Origin: Clostridia bacterium
Lineage (GTDB): Bacteria > Bacillota > Clostridia > Oscillospirales > CAG-272
Reading direction: 5' to 3'
NCBI GenBank assembly: GCA_017631215.1
Contig: JAGBTR010000212.1
Span: 1 to 6,576, forward strand
DNA: 6,576 nt
The translations under genes were made by a program, and so were the position numbers. Shown piece by piece: positions 1-6,131 of this stretch. Numbering within the stretch: position 1 is the stretch's first letter; each line of letters opens with the position of its first letter. The notes under the pieces were generated by a model. The model was not told the DNA's origin. It was given only the letters and a program-made list of their open reading frames with translations, and made no database searches.

Positions 1-1089
1 AAGCAGCAGGATATCCTTGGTCTCGCCGCCAAGCACGCCGCCCTGACTAGCAGCGCCCAGTGCGACACACTCGTCGGGGTTGATGCCCTTGAAGGGATCC
101 TTGCCGATCAGCTTCTTAACAGCCTCCTGAACGGCGGGAATTCTCGTCGAACCGCCGACCAGCAGCACCTTGTCGATCTCGCTGACGTTGACGCCTGCGT
201 CGGCCAGTGCCTTCTTGGTGGGGATCATCGTGCGCTCGATCAGATCGGACGTGATGCGGTCGAACTCGGCGCGGGTCAGCGTGGCCTCAAAGTGCAGAGG
301 GCCGTCGGCCGTTGCCGTGATGAAGGGCAGATTGATGTTGGCCGAGGTCATACCCGACAGCTCGATCTTCGCCTTCTCTGCGGCGTCCTTCAGTCTCTGA
401 AGCACCATCTTGTCCTTGCGCAGATCGATGCCGTTCTCGCGCAGGAACTGCTCTGCCATCCAGTCGATGACGCGCTGGTCGAAGTCGTCGCCGCCCAGCA
501 CGGTATCGCCGTTGGTGGCAAGAACCTCGACGACACCCGTCGAGATCTCAAGCACCGACACATCGAACGTACCGCCGCCCAGGTCGAAGACCATGATCTT
601 CTGGTCGTTTTCCTTATCCATACCGTAAGCCACAGCGGCTGCGGTCGGCTCGTTGATGATTCTCTTGACCTCAAGGCCTGCGATTCGGCCTGCGTCCTTG
701 GTTGCCTGACGCTGTGCGTCCGAGAAGTAAGCGGGGACGGTGATGACCGCCTCGGTGACGGTCGTGCCCAGGTACGCCTCGGCGTCCGCCTTGAGCTTCT
801 GCAGGATCATTGCCGAGATCTCCTGAGGCGTGAGCTGCTTGCCGTCGATGGCGACCTTGTAGTCGGTACCCATATGACGCTTGATGCTCATGACGGTGCG
901 GTCGGGGTTGGTGATGGCCTGACGCTTTGCGACCTGACCGATCATTCTCTCACCCGTCTTGGAGAAGCCAACGACGGAAGGCGTGGTTCTTGCGCCCTCG
1001 GGGTTGGTGATGACGATGGGCTCGGAGCCCTCAAAAACTGCGACACAAGAGTTGGTCGTACCAAGATCGATACCGATAATCTTTCCCAT
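1..1089 (-). CDS. dnaK: DnaK (Hsp70) chaperone, N-terminal ATPase domain, 3' end cut by window edge
   Basis: This is the ATP-dependent Hsp70 chaperone, which binds exposed hydrophobic segments of unfolded cytosolic proteins and works with DnaJ and GrpE. The 363 codons in the window cover nearly all of the nucleotide-binding domain; the substrate-binding domain lies beyond position 1. Visible landmarks are phosphate-1 [13 protein letters not shown] (residues 6-18), [11 protein letters not shown] (146-156), phosphate-2 [11 protein letters not shown] (169-179) and the adenosine motif [13 protein letters not shown] (308-320). After [10 protein letters not shown] (70-79) the protein lacks the insert of roughly two dozen residues seen in proteobacterial DnaK, which is a known Gram-positive signature. 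The start is fixed by [12 protein letters not shown] and an AGGAGG ten bases upstream. It is the third gene of the hrcA-grpE-dnaK operon, 56 bases after the grpE stop. Nothing looks damaged. Confidence 0.98.
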   Translation of the reverse strand, partial: MGKIIGIDLGTTNSCVAVFEGSEPIVITNPEGARTTPSVVGFSKTGERMIGQVAKRQAITNPDRTVMSIKRHMGTDYKVAIDGKQLTPQEISAMILQKLKADAEAYLGTTVTEAVITVPAYFSDAQRQATKDAGRIAGLEVKRIINEPTAAAVAYGMDKENDQKIMVFDLGGGTFDVSVLEISTGVVEVLATNGDTVLGGDDFDQRVIDWMAEQFLRENGIDLRKDKMVLQRLKDAAEKAKIELSGMTSANINLPFITATADGPLHFEATLTRAEFDRITSDLIERTMIPTKKALADAGVNVSEIDKVLLVGGSTRIPAVQEAVKKLIGKDPFKGINPDECVALGAASQGGVLGGETKDILLL

Positions 1090-1099
1090 AATAATGTTT

Positions 1100-1105
1100 C
1101 CTCCT
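1100..1105 (-). promoter_or_regulatory. dnaK ribosome binding site
   Basis: On the minus strand this reads AGGAGG, a perfect Shine-Dalgarno core, with ten bases to the dnaK ATG at 1089. It supports that start. Confidence 0.85.
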
Positions 1106-1111
1106 GAAAAT

Positions 1112-1140
1112 ATGATAAATTATTGTAAACCTATTGTAAA
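1112..1140 (-). promoter_or_regulatory. possible internal sigma-A promoter in front of dnaK
   Basis: On the minus strand TTTACA (1140-1135) is followed after exactly 17 bases by TATCAT (1117-1112), each one mismatch from the sigma-A consensus. A start about seven bases further on would leave a very short leader that still includes the AGGAGG. No CIRCE is present here, so such a promoter could give HrcA-independent dnaK transcription. This is a pattern match in AT-rich DNA and is unproven. Confidence 0.35.
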
Positions 1141-1142
1141 CC
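1121..1142. repeat. tandem 11-base direct repeat between grpE and dnaK
   Basis: TATTGTAAACC occurs twice head to tail (1121-1131 and 1132-1142), just after the grpE stop codon. The minus-strand reading GGTTTACAATA supplies two TTTACA boxes; one is the -35 element of the possible dnaK promoter. The repeat may simply be replication slippage. Confidence 0.8.
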
Positions 1143-1145
1143 GTG

Positions 1146-1697
1146 TTAGTTGGCGACCTTGACCATCGCGTAGCGGACGACGTGGTCTCCGCGGCGGTAG
1201 CCCTTCTGAAGCACCTCAACGACCACGCTCTCGCCCAGCGTGTCGTCCTCTACGTGCATCACCGCGTTGTGCCAGGTGGGATCAAACTCCTTGCCCTCGG
1301 CCTCGATCTCGGTGATACCCAGCTTGGCGAGCGTCTCGTCAAAGCTCTTTTGCATCATAGCGATGCCCTTGGCGACCGACTCGGGGTCGCTGAATTGTGC
1401 GGCGCGTGCGAGGTTGTCGCCAATGGGAAGAATGCTTCCCACCGTGTCCGTCACCGCGTCTGCGTAGGTGTTTTCCTTTTCCTTGGCACTGCGCTTGCGG
1501 AAGTTGTCGTACTCCGCGATCATACGCAGGTACTTGTCGTTGAGTGCGGCGAGCTCGCCCTGCAATCTCTCAACCTCGGTGCGAAGCGTCTCGCACTCGT
1601 CTGCGGTCTGCTCGGTCGTCTCGACCGTAGCCTCCGTCTCCTCTGCCGCGACCTCGGGGCTATCCTCGGTTGCCGTTTTGGCCTTTTTGTCTGCCAT
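1146..1697 (-). CDS. grpE: GrpE nucleotide exchange factor
   Basis: GrpE is the homodimeric cytosolic co-chaperone that releases ADP from DnaK and resets its cycle. The 183-residue protein has the family layout: an acidic, Thr/Glu-rich disordered N-terminus (about 1-35), a long coiled-coil helix (about 36-75) with YLRMIAEYDNFRKR (56-69), and the beta-wing domain that contacts DnaK, with FDPTWHNAVMHVED (138-151), the VLQKGYRRGD segment (162-171) and a C-terminal AMVKVAN. I chose the ATG at 1697 (MADKK) because a GAGG lies nine bases upstream. An in-frame ATG at 1706 and a GTG at 1712 are possible and would add three or five residues. Its 5' end overlaps hrcA by 38 bases, which suggests translational coupling. 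It ends with TAA. Confidence 0.96.
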   Translation of the reverse strand: MADKKAKTATEDSPEVAAEETEATVETTEQTADECETLRTEVERLQGELAALNDKYLRMIAEYDNFRKRSAKEKENTYADAVTDTVGSILPIGDNLARAAQFSDPESVAKGIAMMQKSFDETLAKLGITEIEAEGKEFDPTWHNAVMHVEDDTLGESVVVEVLQKGYRRGDHVVRYAMVKVAN

Positions 1698-2793
1698 TGT
1701 TATCATCCTCACTTTCCTGATCTGTGACCGTCACACCGCCGTCACCCAGCTGTGCCGCGCCCTCGCCGAGCAGATCGGCAATGTTGCCGCTCAGCCCGTC
1801 CAGAGTGGACAGCACGCGGGCGTAGTCCATACGCAAGGGGCCGATGACACCGATCGCGCCGATCGGCTTGCCGTCCTTGACGATGGTCTTGAACACCACG
1901 GTGGAGTTGTTCATTTCCTTGACCGATGCCTCCGAGCCGATCACCACGCCGTGCGGATCTCGCTCCGCCGCGGTGGAGATCATCTCCATCAGGTCGTTCT
2001 TTTGCTCCAGTGCGCCGAGCAGACCCTTGAGCTGGCTGGCGTCGCTGTATTCGGGGTACTCAAGCAGGCGGTCGACGCCCGTAACCTTGAGCTCGCCGCG
2101 ATCGGACTCGTTCATCGTCTCGTAGATGATCTTGATGACGGGACTGATCAGGGCGCCGTCCTCGGCCATTGCCTCCTCCATCGCCACCATCGTGGGCAGC
2201 GTGATCTCGTCGGCCAGCCGTCCCGTCATATAGCGGTTGAGCGTGGCGGCAAGGCGGGCGACCGATGCGCTGTCGCAATTCAGATCGAGCTTGACGTTTC
2301 TCGTCTTGACCGAGCCGTCGTCCGCGACCATCACAAGCACGAACTGTCCGGGGGCGATATAGATCGCCTCGAAGCGGCTCACCGACAGCGCGCGACTGCG
2401 CGGCTTGAGGGCAAAGCCCGTGTAGTTGGTCAGGTTGGATGCCAGCGTGGACGCGGTGGTCAGGATCTGATCCAGCTCGCTCATCTTGGCCTTGAGCGCT
2501 TGGTTGATCTGGGCGATCTCACGCGCCGTCATCGCGTAATGCTCGACGAGCGAATCGACGTAGAAGCGGTAGCCCATCTCACTGGGGACTCGACCTGCCG
2601 AGGTGTGGGGCTGCTCGAGATATCCCATCTCCTCAAGCTCGGCCATTTCATTTCGGATGGTAGCAGACGAGCAGGCGATCTGTTGCATCAGCACCTTGGA
2701 GCCGACAGGCTCACCGCCCGCGACGTGAGCGTCCACGATTGCTTTTAATATTTGTTTTTTTCTTTCACTTAATACGCTCTCGTGCGCTTCCAT
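1660..2793 (-). CDS. hrcA: HrcA heat-inducible transcription repressor
   Basis: HrcA is the dimeric repressor of class I heat-shock genes; it binds CIRCE and in known species is kept active by GroEL. The N-terminal winged helix-turn-helix is clear: SERKKQILKAIVDAHVAGGE (9-28), then SSATIRNEMAELEEMGYLEQ (42-61), PHTSAGRVPSEMGYRFYVD (62-80). The middle GAF-like and dimerisation region ends with GPLRMDYARVLSTLDGLSG. The ATG at 2793 is preferred because AGGAGG lies nine bases before it; the in-frame ATG at 2802 directly abuts that AGGAGG and would leave no spacer. The resulting 377 residues exceed the usual 340-350, owing to a polar Gly/Asp/Asn-rich tail of about 34 residues (344-377), the end of which overlaps the start of grpE. 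It is the first gene of the operon, so it autoregulates. The stop is TAG. Confidence 0.97.
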   Translation of the reverse strand: MEAHESVLSERKKQILKAIVDAHVAGGEPVGSKVLMQQIACSSATIRNEMAELEEMGYLEQPHTSAGRVPSEMGYRFYVDSLVEHYAMTAREIAQINQALKAKMSELDQILTTASTLASNLTNYTGFALKPRSRALSVSRFEAIYIAPGQFVLVMVADDGSVKTRNVKLDLNCDSASVARLAATLNRYMTGRLADEITLPTMVAMEEAMAEDGALISPVIKIIYETMNESDRGELKVTGVDRLLEYPEYSDASQLKGLLGALEQKNDLMEMISTAAERDPHGVVIGSEASVKEMNNSTVVFKTIVKDGKPIGAIGVIGPLRMDYARVLSTLDGLSGNIADLLGEGAAQLGDGGVTVTDQESEDDNNGRQKGQNGNRG

Positions 2794-2802
2794 CTGCCGC
2801 AT

Positions 2803-2808
2803 CCTCCT
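2803..2808 (-). promoter_or_regulatory. hrcA ribosome binding site that decides the start
   Basis: Minus strand AGGAGG. Spacing is nine bases to the ATG at 2793 but zero bases to the ATG at 2802, so it selects the shorter start beginning MEAHES. Confidence 0.85.
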
Positions 2809-2832
2809 TTTTGACCCTCTTTTATTGTCGTT

Positions 2833-2859
2833 TTAGCACTTGAATCAATCGAGTGCTAA
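2833..2859. promoter_or_regulatory. CIRCE operator (HrcA binding site)
   Basis: The left arm TTAGCACTT (2833-2841), a 9-base spacer and the right arm GAGTGCTAA (2851-2859) match the CIRCE consensus TTAGCACTC-N9-GAGTGCTAA at 17 of 18 positions. It sits just downstream of the predicted transcription start of hrcA, the classic position for autorepression by HrcA. Confidence 0.97.
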
Positions 2860-2872
2860 CCTTGACGCTATC

Positions 2873-2900
2873 ATTGTATCACATTTTGGTCTTTTGTCAA
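2873..2900 (-). promoter_or_regulatory. main hrcA-grpE-dnaK promoter (sigma-A, extended -10)
   Basis: On the minus strand a perfect TTGACA (2900-2895) is followed after 16 bases by TACAAT (2878-2873), preceded by TGA, giving an extended -10. The transcript should start near 2866, placing the CIRCE within the first bases of the message and the promoter under direct HrcA control. Confidence 0.85.
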
Positions 2901-2926
2901 GAGGTTTTTAAAATATTTTTGATTTT

Positions 2927-2953
2927 TTCACACTTTTTTCATTCAAGTGCTAA
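2927..2953. promoter_or_regulatory. degenerate second CIRCE-like element
   Basis: TTCACACTT (2927-2935), a 9-base spacer and AAGTGCTAA (2945-2953) have exact CIRCE geometry. The right arm differs from consensus by one base and the left by three, and the two arms pair with each other at seven of nine positions. It lies about 27 bases upstream of the main -35 box. It may be an accessory HrcA site or a decayed copy. Confidence 0.55.
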
Positions 2954-2990
2954 AACAAATTCCGTGGGAGACGCAAGGACGAGAAAAAGC

Positions 2991-3018
2991 CGTCGGTCGC
3001 TCGACGAAAGATATTATA
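2991..3018 (-). promoter_or_regulatory. possible distal hrcA promoter with early hairpin
   Basis: On the minus strand TATAAT (3018-3013) is preceded by TGC, forming an extended -10, but no good -35 box is found 17 bases upstream. Right after it, CGTCG-N6-CGACG (3006-2991) can form a five-pair hairpin followed by GCTTTTTC, like a weak attenuator. A transcript from here would contain both CIRCE elements. Sequence match only. Confidence 0.3.
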
Positions 3019-3093
3019 GCACGAAAAGCAGCGCTTTTTTCGGGGGGATCGTACGGGCGCGTGACCGTGTCATTCCCCGCCGCGCGCTCCGAC

Positions 3094-3129
3094 AAAAAAT
3101 ACAGGGTGCTGCTTGAACAGCCCCTGTAT
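3094..3129 (-). terminator. intrinsic terminator of the moxR-DUF58 operon
   Basis: On the minus strand, ten bases after the stop of the last gene, ATACAGGG (3129-3122) pairs with CCCTGTAT (3106-3099). An inner four-pair stem CTG-rich (3121-3118 with 3111-3108), one bulged base and a six-base loop complete the hairpin. It runs directly into six T residues (3099-3094). This separates the upstream operon from hrcA. Confidence 0.9.
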
Positions 3130-3138
3130 CATATTCTC

Positions 3139-3783
3139 TTATTTCCGCGCCGTCACGCGGGACAGCACGTCGACCACAGCGTCGGGAATGTCGGCGGTGC
3201 GCGCATACCGCGCCTCGGTGTAGGTGTCGAAAAGCAGCTGCTCGTCCTCCTCCAGCGGCAGCTCGTCCGCGATCTCGTCGGGGGTGAGCTGACGGCGGAA
3301 GGTGTAGCCCGACCGAATTCGCTTGATCATATACTCTATATATAGGAAGCGAACGCGTGCCCGATTATCCTCCTGGTCGCCCCATTTTTGGTCGTTTTTA
3401 AGCCGACGGCGGTAACGAACCTCCTTGTCCTTGGTGCGCCCGAGAAAGGTACGCTCGTCCTCGCCCCAGCCGCGCCAGCGACCGATGCCCAGCCAAGTGG
3501 CGATCTTGCTCGCGACCACAGCGGCAGGATGAAAGAGCCAACGCAGCGCCTTGCCAAGCGCCCGCTCGATGGCCTCCTGCACGCGGTCGGTAAACAGCCG
3601 CTTGAGCGCGCGGACAAACAGCACCGAAAAGACGATCAGCGGGATGAGCAAAAGCCCGCGCGTGCGGCGGTCGTCCAGCACCTGCACGCCCCAACCGCTC
3701 GCCAACGCCAAATAGCCCCAAATCACGGCCAAAACGATGCGGCGCGTGGTGAGGTTTTTGTTACTGTTTCCCTTCTTACTCAT
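3139..3783 (-). CDS. small membrane protein with DUF4129-like C-terminus
   Basis: Function unknown. The 214-residue protein has a short basic N-terminus, two hydrophobic segments (about 16-36 and 43-60) forming a likely membrane hairpin, a possible amphipathic stretch (85-103), then a highly charged soluble half. The segment RARVRFLYIEYMIKRIRSGY (141-160), LTPDEIADEL (166-175) and LLFDTYTEARYAR (183-195) resembles the DUF4129 tail found at the C-terminus of TgpA-type transglutaminases, where a similar 'Thr-Pro-x-Glu' and 'Tyr-x-x-Ala-Arg-Tyr' pattern occurs. That resemblance is from memory and is not a search result. The ATG at 3783 is chosen because GGGAGGAGG lies six bases upstream and it overlaps the DUF58 stop by eight bases; frames starting further up would run deep into DUF58. 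It is the last gene of the operon, before a strong terminator. No catalytic transglutaminase motif is present. Confidence 0.85.
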   Translation of the reverse strand: MSKKGNSNKNLTTRRIVLAVIWGYLALASGWGVQVLDDRRTRGLLLIPLIVFSVLFVRALKRLFTDRVQEAIERALGKALRWLFHPAAVVASKIATWLGIGRWRGWGEDERTFLGRTKDKEVRYRRRLKNDQKWGDQEDNRARVRFLYIEYMIKRIRSGYTFRRQLTPDEIADELPLEEDEQLLFDTYTEARYARTADIPDAVVDVLSRVTARK

Positions 3784-4930
3784 CGTAAGCCTCCTCCCGC
3801 TCGTCCGCCGCCTCCAGCGGCACGACCTTGATCGAGTTACCCAGGCGCGACAGCTCGGCAAGCCGTGTCAGCATATCCTCGCCCTGCACGTAGCAGAAAA
3901 TGACCACCTCGGTGTCGCTCATGCCGTCCACGATGTCGTGCTCAAGCAACGACGCAAACGACGCGCCGTCACGCGGAAGCAGTGCCGCCAGCGCGCGCAT
4001 CATCTCAAGCAGATGTGCCTCGCTGCTGTCGGGCGCATAGCGAATGGACTGCGCACCGTCGGGCATTTTGCAGTTGGCGGCAAAGCCGACCGCATAGCCC
4101 GAAAAGACGGCGTCGCGCATCAGCGCCGAGCAGAAGGAAAGCCCCTGCTCCGCTCGCCGCTCGTAGTCCTCGCCGTCCATAATGGTGCCGACGGGCAGGT
4201 GGAAATCCATATAGATCATCAGCCGCCGCGAGGCGCAAAAATCGCGCTGATTGACCTTGAGCGGCGACGCGCTGCTGCCCGAAAGCGGGACGCGCGCACT
4301 CGCCTTGAAGTTGATGTGCGAGACCGTGTCGCCAAAGCGGTAATCCCGAATGCCCGACAGCGAAAACGGATCGGAATACAAGGGACGCAGTGCCGTATAT
4401 TCGCCCTGCATACGGCCGACCGCCAGGCGGTACAGCTCCATCGGAATGACCTTTGGGTAGACGTACAGCTCGGCGTGCGATTCCATCGGCACAGCGCCGC
4501 CGCGGTCGTAGATGGAGGCGGTCTGAAGCTCATAATAGCCACGCGCCGTACAGCGCAGCTTATGACGGCGGCGGATCTGGGTATAGGGCATCAGATGAAA
4601 GCGGCTGATGAGCACGGGCATGCTGTCGTCCTTACCCGTCGCATAGTCGCGCACGCGGAGCGAGGGGGGGAGATAGGACTCCACGTCGAGGAACAGGAGG
4701 GGAAACAAGCCGCGGTTGCGGATGGTCTCGATCAGCTCGACCTCCTCGCCCTCGTACACGCCAAGCTCGGAAAAGGTGCGCTCGTATTCCACGTTGCCAA
4801 GATGCCCCGTCCGCAGACGAAGATACAGTCGGCACAGCAAAAAGACGGCGAGCGCCGCGCCCAGCACGACCAGTGCGACGTCAAAGGCGGGCGACGCAAC
4901 GACACGGGCCAAAACCTCGAGCCAATTCAT
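3776..4930 (-). CDS. DUF58 family protein
   Basis: This membrane-anchored DUF58 protein has 384 residues. A single clear hydrophobic segment (about 17-37) follows a short N-terminus. Next comes a beta-rich region whose motif 'VYEGEEVELIETIRNRG' (58-74) fits the family's N-terminal extracytoplasmic-type domain. The DUF58 hallmark lies at 193-213: GIRDYRFGDTVSHINFKASA, equivalent to the usual Arg-x-Tyr-x-x-Gly-Asp...Ile-x-Trp-Lys-Ala, here with Phe for Trp. A von Willebrand-A-like fold follows (about 230-384), beginning RRLMIYMDF; the Asp-x-Ser-x-Ser metal site is not preserved. DUF58 proteins are regular partners of MoxR ATPases and are thought to be clients or adaptors in complex assembly; the exact role is unknown. 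Its ATG overlaps the moxR stop as ATGA, with GAGG seven bases upstream. It ends with TAA. Confidence 0.92.
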   Translation of the reverse strand: MNWLEVLARVVASPAFDVALVVLGAALAVFLLCRLYLRLRTGHLGNVEYERTFSELGVYEGEEVELIETIRNRGLFPLLFLDVESYLPPSLRVRDYATGKDDSMPVLISRFHLMPYTQIRRRHKLRCTARGYYELQTASIYDRGGAVPMESHAELYVYPKVIPMELYRLAVGRMQGEYTALRPLYSDPFSLSGIRDYRFGDTVSHINFKASARVPLSGSSASPLKVNQRDFCASRRLMIYMDFHLPVGTIMDGEDYERRAEQGLSFCSALMRDAVFSGYAVGFAANCKMPDGAQSIRYAPDSSEAHLLEMMRALAALLPRDGASFASLLEHDIVDGMSDTEVVIFCYVQGEDMLTRLAELSRLGNSIKVVPLEAADEREEAYDE

Positions 4931-5889
4931 GCTCTCGCCTCGAAGATGGCCTCGGTGGGTACGGTCGTCTTGGACAGAATATCGTCAATGATCTCAGCCG
5001 CCGCGCCGCGACGGATGCGAAGCGAATTCTCCAGCGTCAGGCGGTGCGCCAGCACGGGCTGTGCCGCACGCTTGATATCGTCGGGCGTCACGTAGTTGCG
5101 TCCCGCGATGGCCGCGTAGCCCTTGGACGCCTTCATCAGCGCCAGCGCGCCACGGGGGCTGACGCCCAGCACCACGCGGGGATAGCTGCGCGTTGCCTCA
5201 ACGAGCGACGAAATGTAGCCCATCAGCTCGCGGCAGATGTAGACCTCGGGCAGTGCGCGGATTGCCTCGACCAGCTCGTCGGCACTCACCACGCTCTCGA
5301 GCGTTGCAAGCGGGCTGGACTTATCAAAGCGTGCCAGAATATCGACGCTCTCGGCGTGGGTGGGATAGTCCATGCTTCCCTTCATCAGGAAGCGGTCCAT
5401 CTGCGCCTCGGGCAGCGGGAAGGTTCCCATGCTCTCGACGGGGTTCTGCGTTGCAATAACCATAAAGGGAGCGGCCAGCGGGTAGGTCTTGCCGTCGATG
5501 GTCGCCTGCGCCTCCTCCATACACTCGAGCAGACCCGACTGCGTCTTGGGCGTGGCGCGGTTGATCTCATCCGCCAGCACGATGTTGGCAAAGATGGGGC
5601 CGGGGACAAATTCGAACTCGGACTTTTTCATATTAAAAAAGTTGACGCCCGTGATATCCGAGGGAAGCAGGTCGGGGGTGAACTGAATGCGCTTGAAATC
5701 GCAGCCGACCGAGGCCGCGAGCGACTTGATGAGCATCGTCTTGCCCGTGCCGGGGACGTCCTCAAGAAGCAGGTGTCCGCCGCACAGCAGCGTGACGATG
5801 AGCATATCGACCGTTTCCTCCTTGCCGACGATGACACGACCGACGTTGCTCTTGATGCGCTCATAGACCGATGAAATCACGTTTTCCAT
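4927..5889 (-). CDS. MoxR family AAA+ ATPase
   Basis: This is a cytosolic AAA+ ATPase of the MoxR branch, chaperone-like enzymes that remodel or activate partner complexes, usually together with DUF58/VWA proteins encoded next to them. All parts of the engine are visible in the 320 residues: Walker A EDVPGTGKT (43-51), Walker B IVLADEINRA (103-112), sensor 1 MVIATQNP (142-149), the conserved LPEAQMDRF (158-166) with the likely arginine finger Arg165, and sensor 2 GVSPRGALAL (241-250). The C-terminal lid (about 250-320) has the family's NYVTPDDIKRAAQPVLAHR. Length is normal. The start is supported by GAGGAG six bases upstream. It is the first gene of the operon and overlaps DUF58 by four bases, so the two products are probably made in step. 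A predicted extended -10 promoter lies 60-90 bases upstream. Confidence 0.97.
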   Translation of the reverse strand: MENVISSVYERIKSNVGRVIVGKEETVDMLIVTLLCGGHLLLEDVPGTGKTMLIKSLAASVGCDFKRIQFTPDLLPSDITGVNFFNMKKSEFEFVPGPIFANIVLADEINRATPKTQSGLLECMEEAQATIDGKTYPLAAPFMVIATQNPVESMGTFPLPEAQMDRFLMKGSMDYPTHAESVDILARFDKSSPLATLESVVSADELVEAIRALPEVYICRELMGYISSLVEATRSYPRVVLGVSPRGALALMKASKGYAAIAGRNYVTPDDIKRAAQPVLAHRLTLENSLRIRRGAAAEIIDDILSKTTVPTEAIFEARA

Positions 5890-5916
5890 AAAAAACTCCT
5901 CATAAGATACAAATAC

Positions 5917-5936
5917 AGCGCACCCTCGCGTGCGCT
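5917..5936 (-). other. GC-rich hairpin in the moxR leader
   Basis: AGCGCAC (5917-5923) and GTGCGCT (5930-5936) form a perfect seven-pair stem with a six-base loop. It would lie close to the 5' end of the predicted moxR message. No T-run follows on the minus strand, so it does not look like a terminator; it might stabilise the mRNA end or act as an operator. Confidence 0.5.
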
Positions 5937-5949
5937 CACGTGTGCCTCT

Positions 5950-5978
5950 ATTCTACCACGCGCGCACGCCGAAGTCAA
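5950..5978 (-). promoter_or_regulatory. promoter of the moxR operon (sigma-A, extended -10)
   Basis: On the minus strand TTGACT (5978-5973) and TAGAAT (5955-5950) are separated by 17 bases, and TGG precedes the -10 box. Transcription would start near 5943, leaving a leader of about 54 bases before the moxR ATG. Confidence 0.75.
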
Positions 5979-6003
5979 GAAAAAAAGGGGCGAGATTGCA
6001 TTT

Positions 6004-6032
6004 TTGCCGCGTTTTGGTGTGTATGGTATAAA
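6004..6032 (+). promoter_or_regulatory. possible distal nifJ promoter
   Basis: TTGCCG (6004-6009), a 17-base spacer and TATAAA (6027-6032) preceded by TGG (extended -10). The predicted start near 6039 falls inside the palindrome-like site at 6036-6053. The -35 match is only four of six. Confidence 0.4.
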
Positions 6033-6035
6033 AAA

Positions 6036-6053
6036 TCGTTAAATTTTTGATAA
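6036..6053. promoter_or_regulatory. Rex-like operator candidate
   Basis: TCGTTAA-N4-TTGATAA matches the redox repressor Rex operator TTGTTAA-N4-TTAACAA at 11 of 14 arm positions. Rex senses NADH/NAD+ and is known to control fermentation and electron-transfer genes in Clostridia. Location over the start of the distal nifJ promoter is sensible, but AT-rich DNA makes chance matches common. Confidence 0.3.
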
Positions 6054-6081
6054 ACTTGTCGGATTTTTTCTCAAAAACGAC

Positions 6082-6110
6082 TTTACTTTTTTAATCTTCC
6101 GTGTTATAAT
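6082..6110 (+). promoter_or_regulatory. proximal nifJ promoter (sigma-A, extended -10)
   Basis: A perfect TATAAT (6105-6110) preceded by TGT, with TTTACT (6082-6087) 17 bases upstream. The transcript would start near 6117 and have a leader of about 64 bases. Confidence 0.8.
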
Positions 6111-6131
6111 GTAGGATGAAGTGATTGGCTT

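Larger units (their letters stand above)
2794..3138. other. intergenic control region upstream of hrcA, no gene seen
   Basis: This stretch of about 345 bases has no supportable coding region or structural RNA on either strand. It is AT-rich near hrcA and GC-rich further right. It carries the hrcA ribosome binding site, one clear and one degraded CIRCE, a strong minus-strand promoter, a possible distal promoter, and the terminator of the upstream moxR operon. Short open frames here do not look like real genes. Confidence 0.75.

Noticed and set aside
1468..2748. Long plus-strand open frame of 426 codons opposite hrcA and grpE, and similar ones at 292-1107, 1143-1727, 3737-5095 and 4873-5874
   Set aside because: Each lies antisense to a gene with unmistakable family motifs, has no family-like motif of its own and is rich in Arg, His, Leu and Asp as expected from the complement of GC-rich codons. 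They are shadows.
2947..3345. Plus-strand open frames at 2853-3116 and 2947-3345 as small genes in the gap upstream of hrcA
   Set aside because: They cross the CIRCE-like element and the terminator and run into the antisense of the downstream gene; no ribosome binding site or conserved motif was seen.
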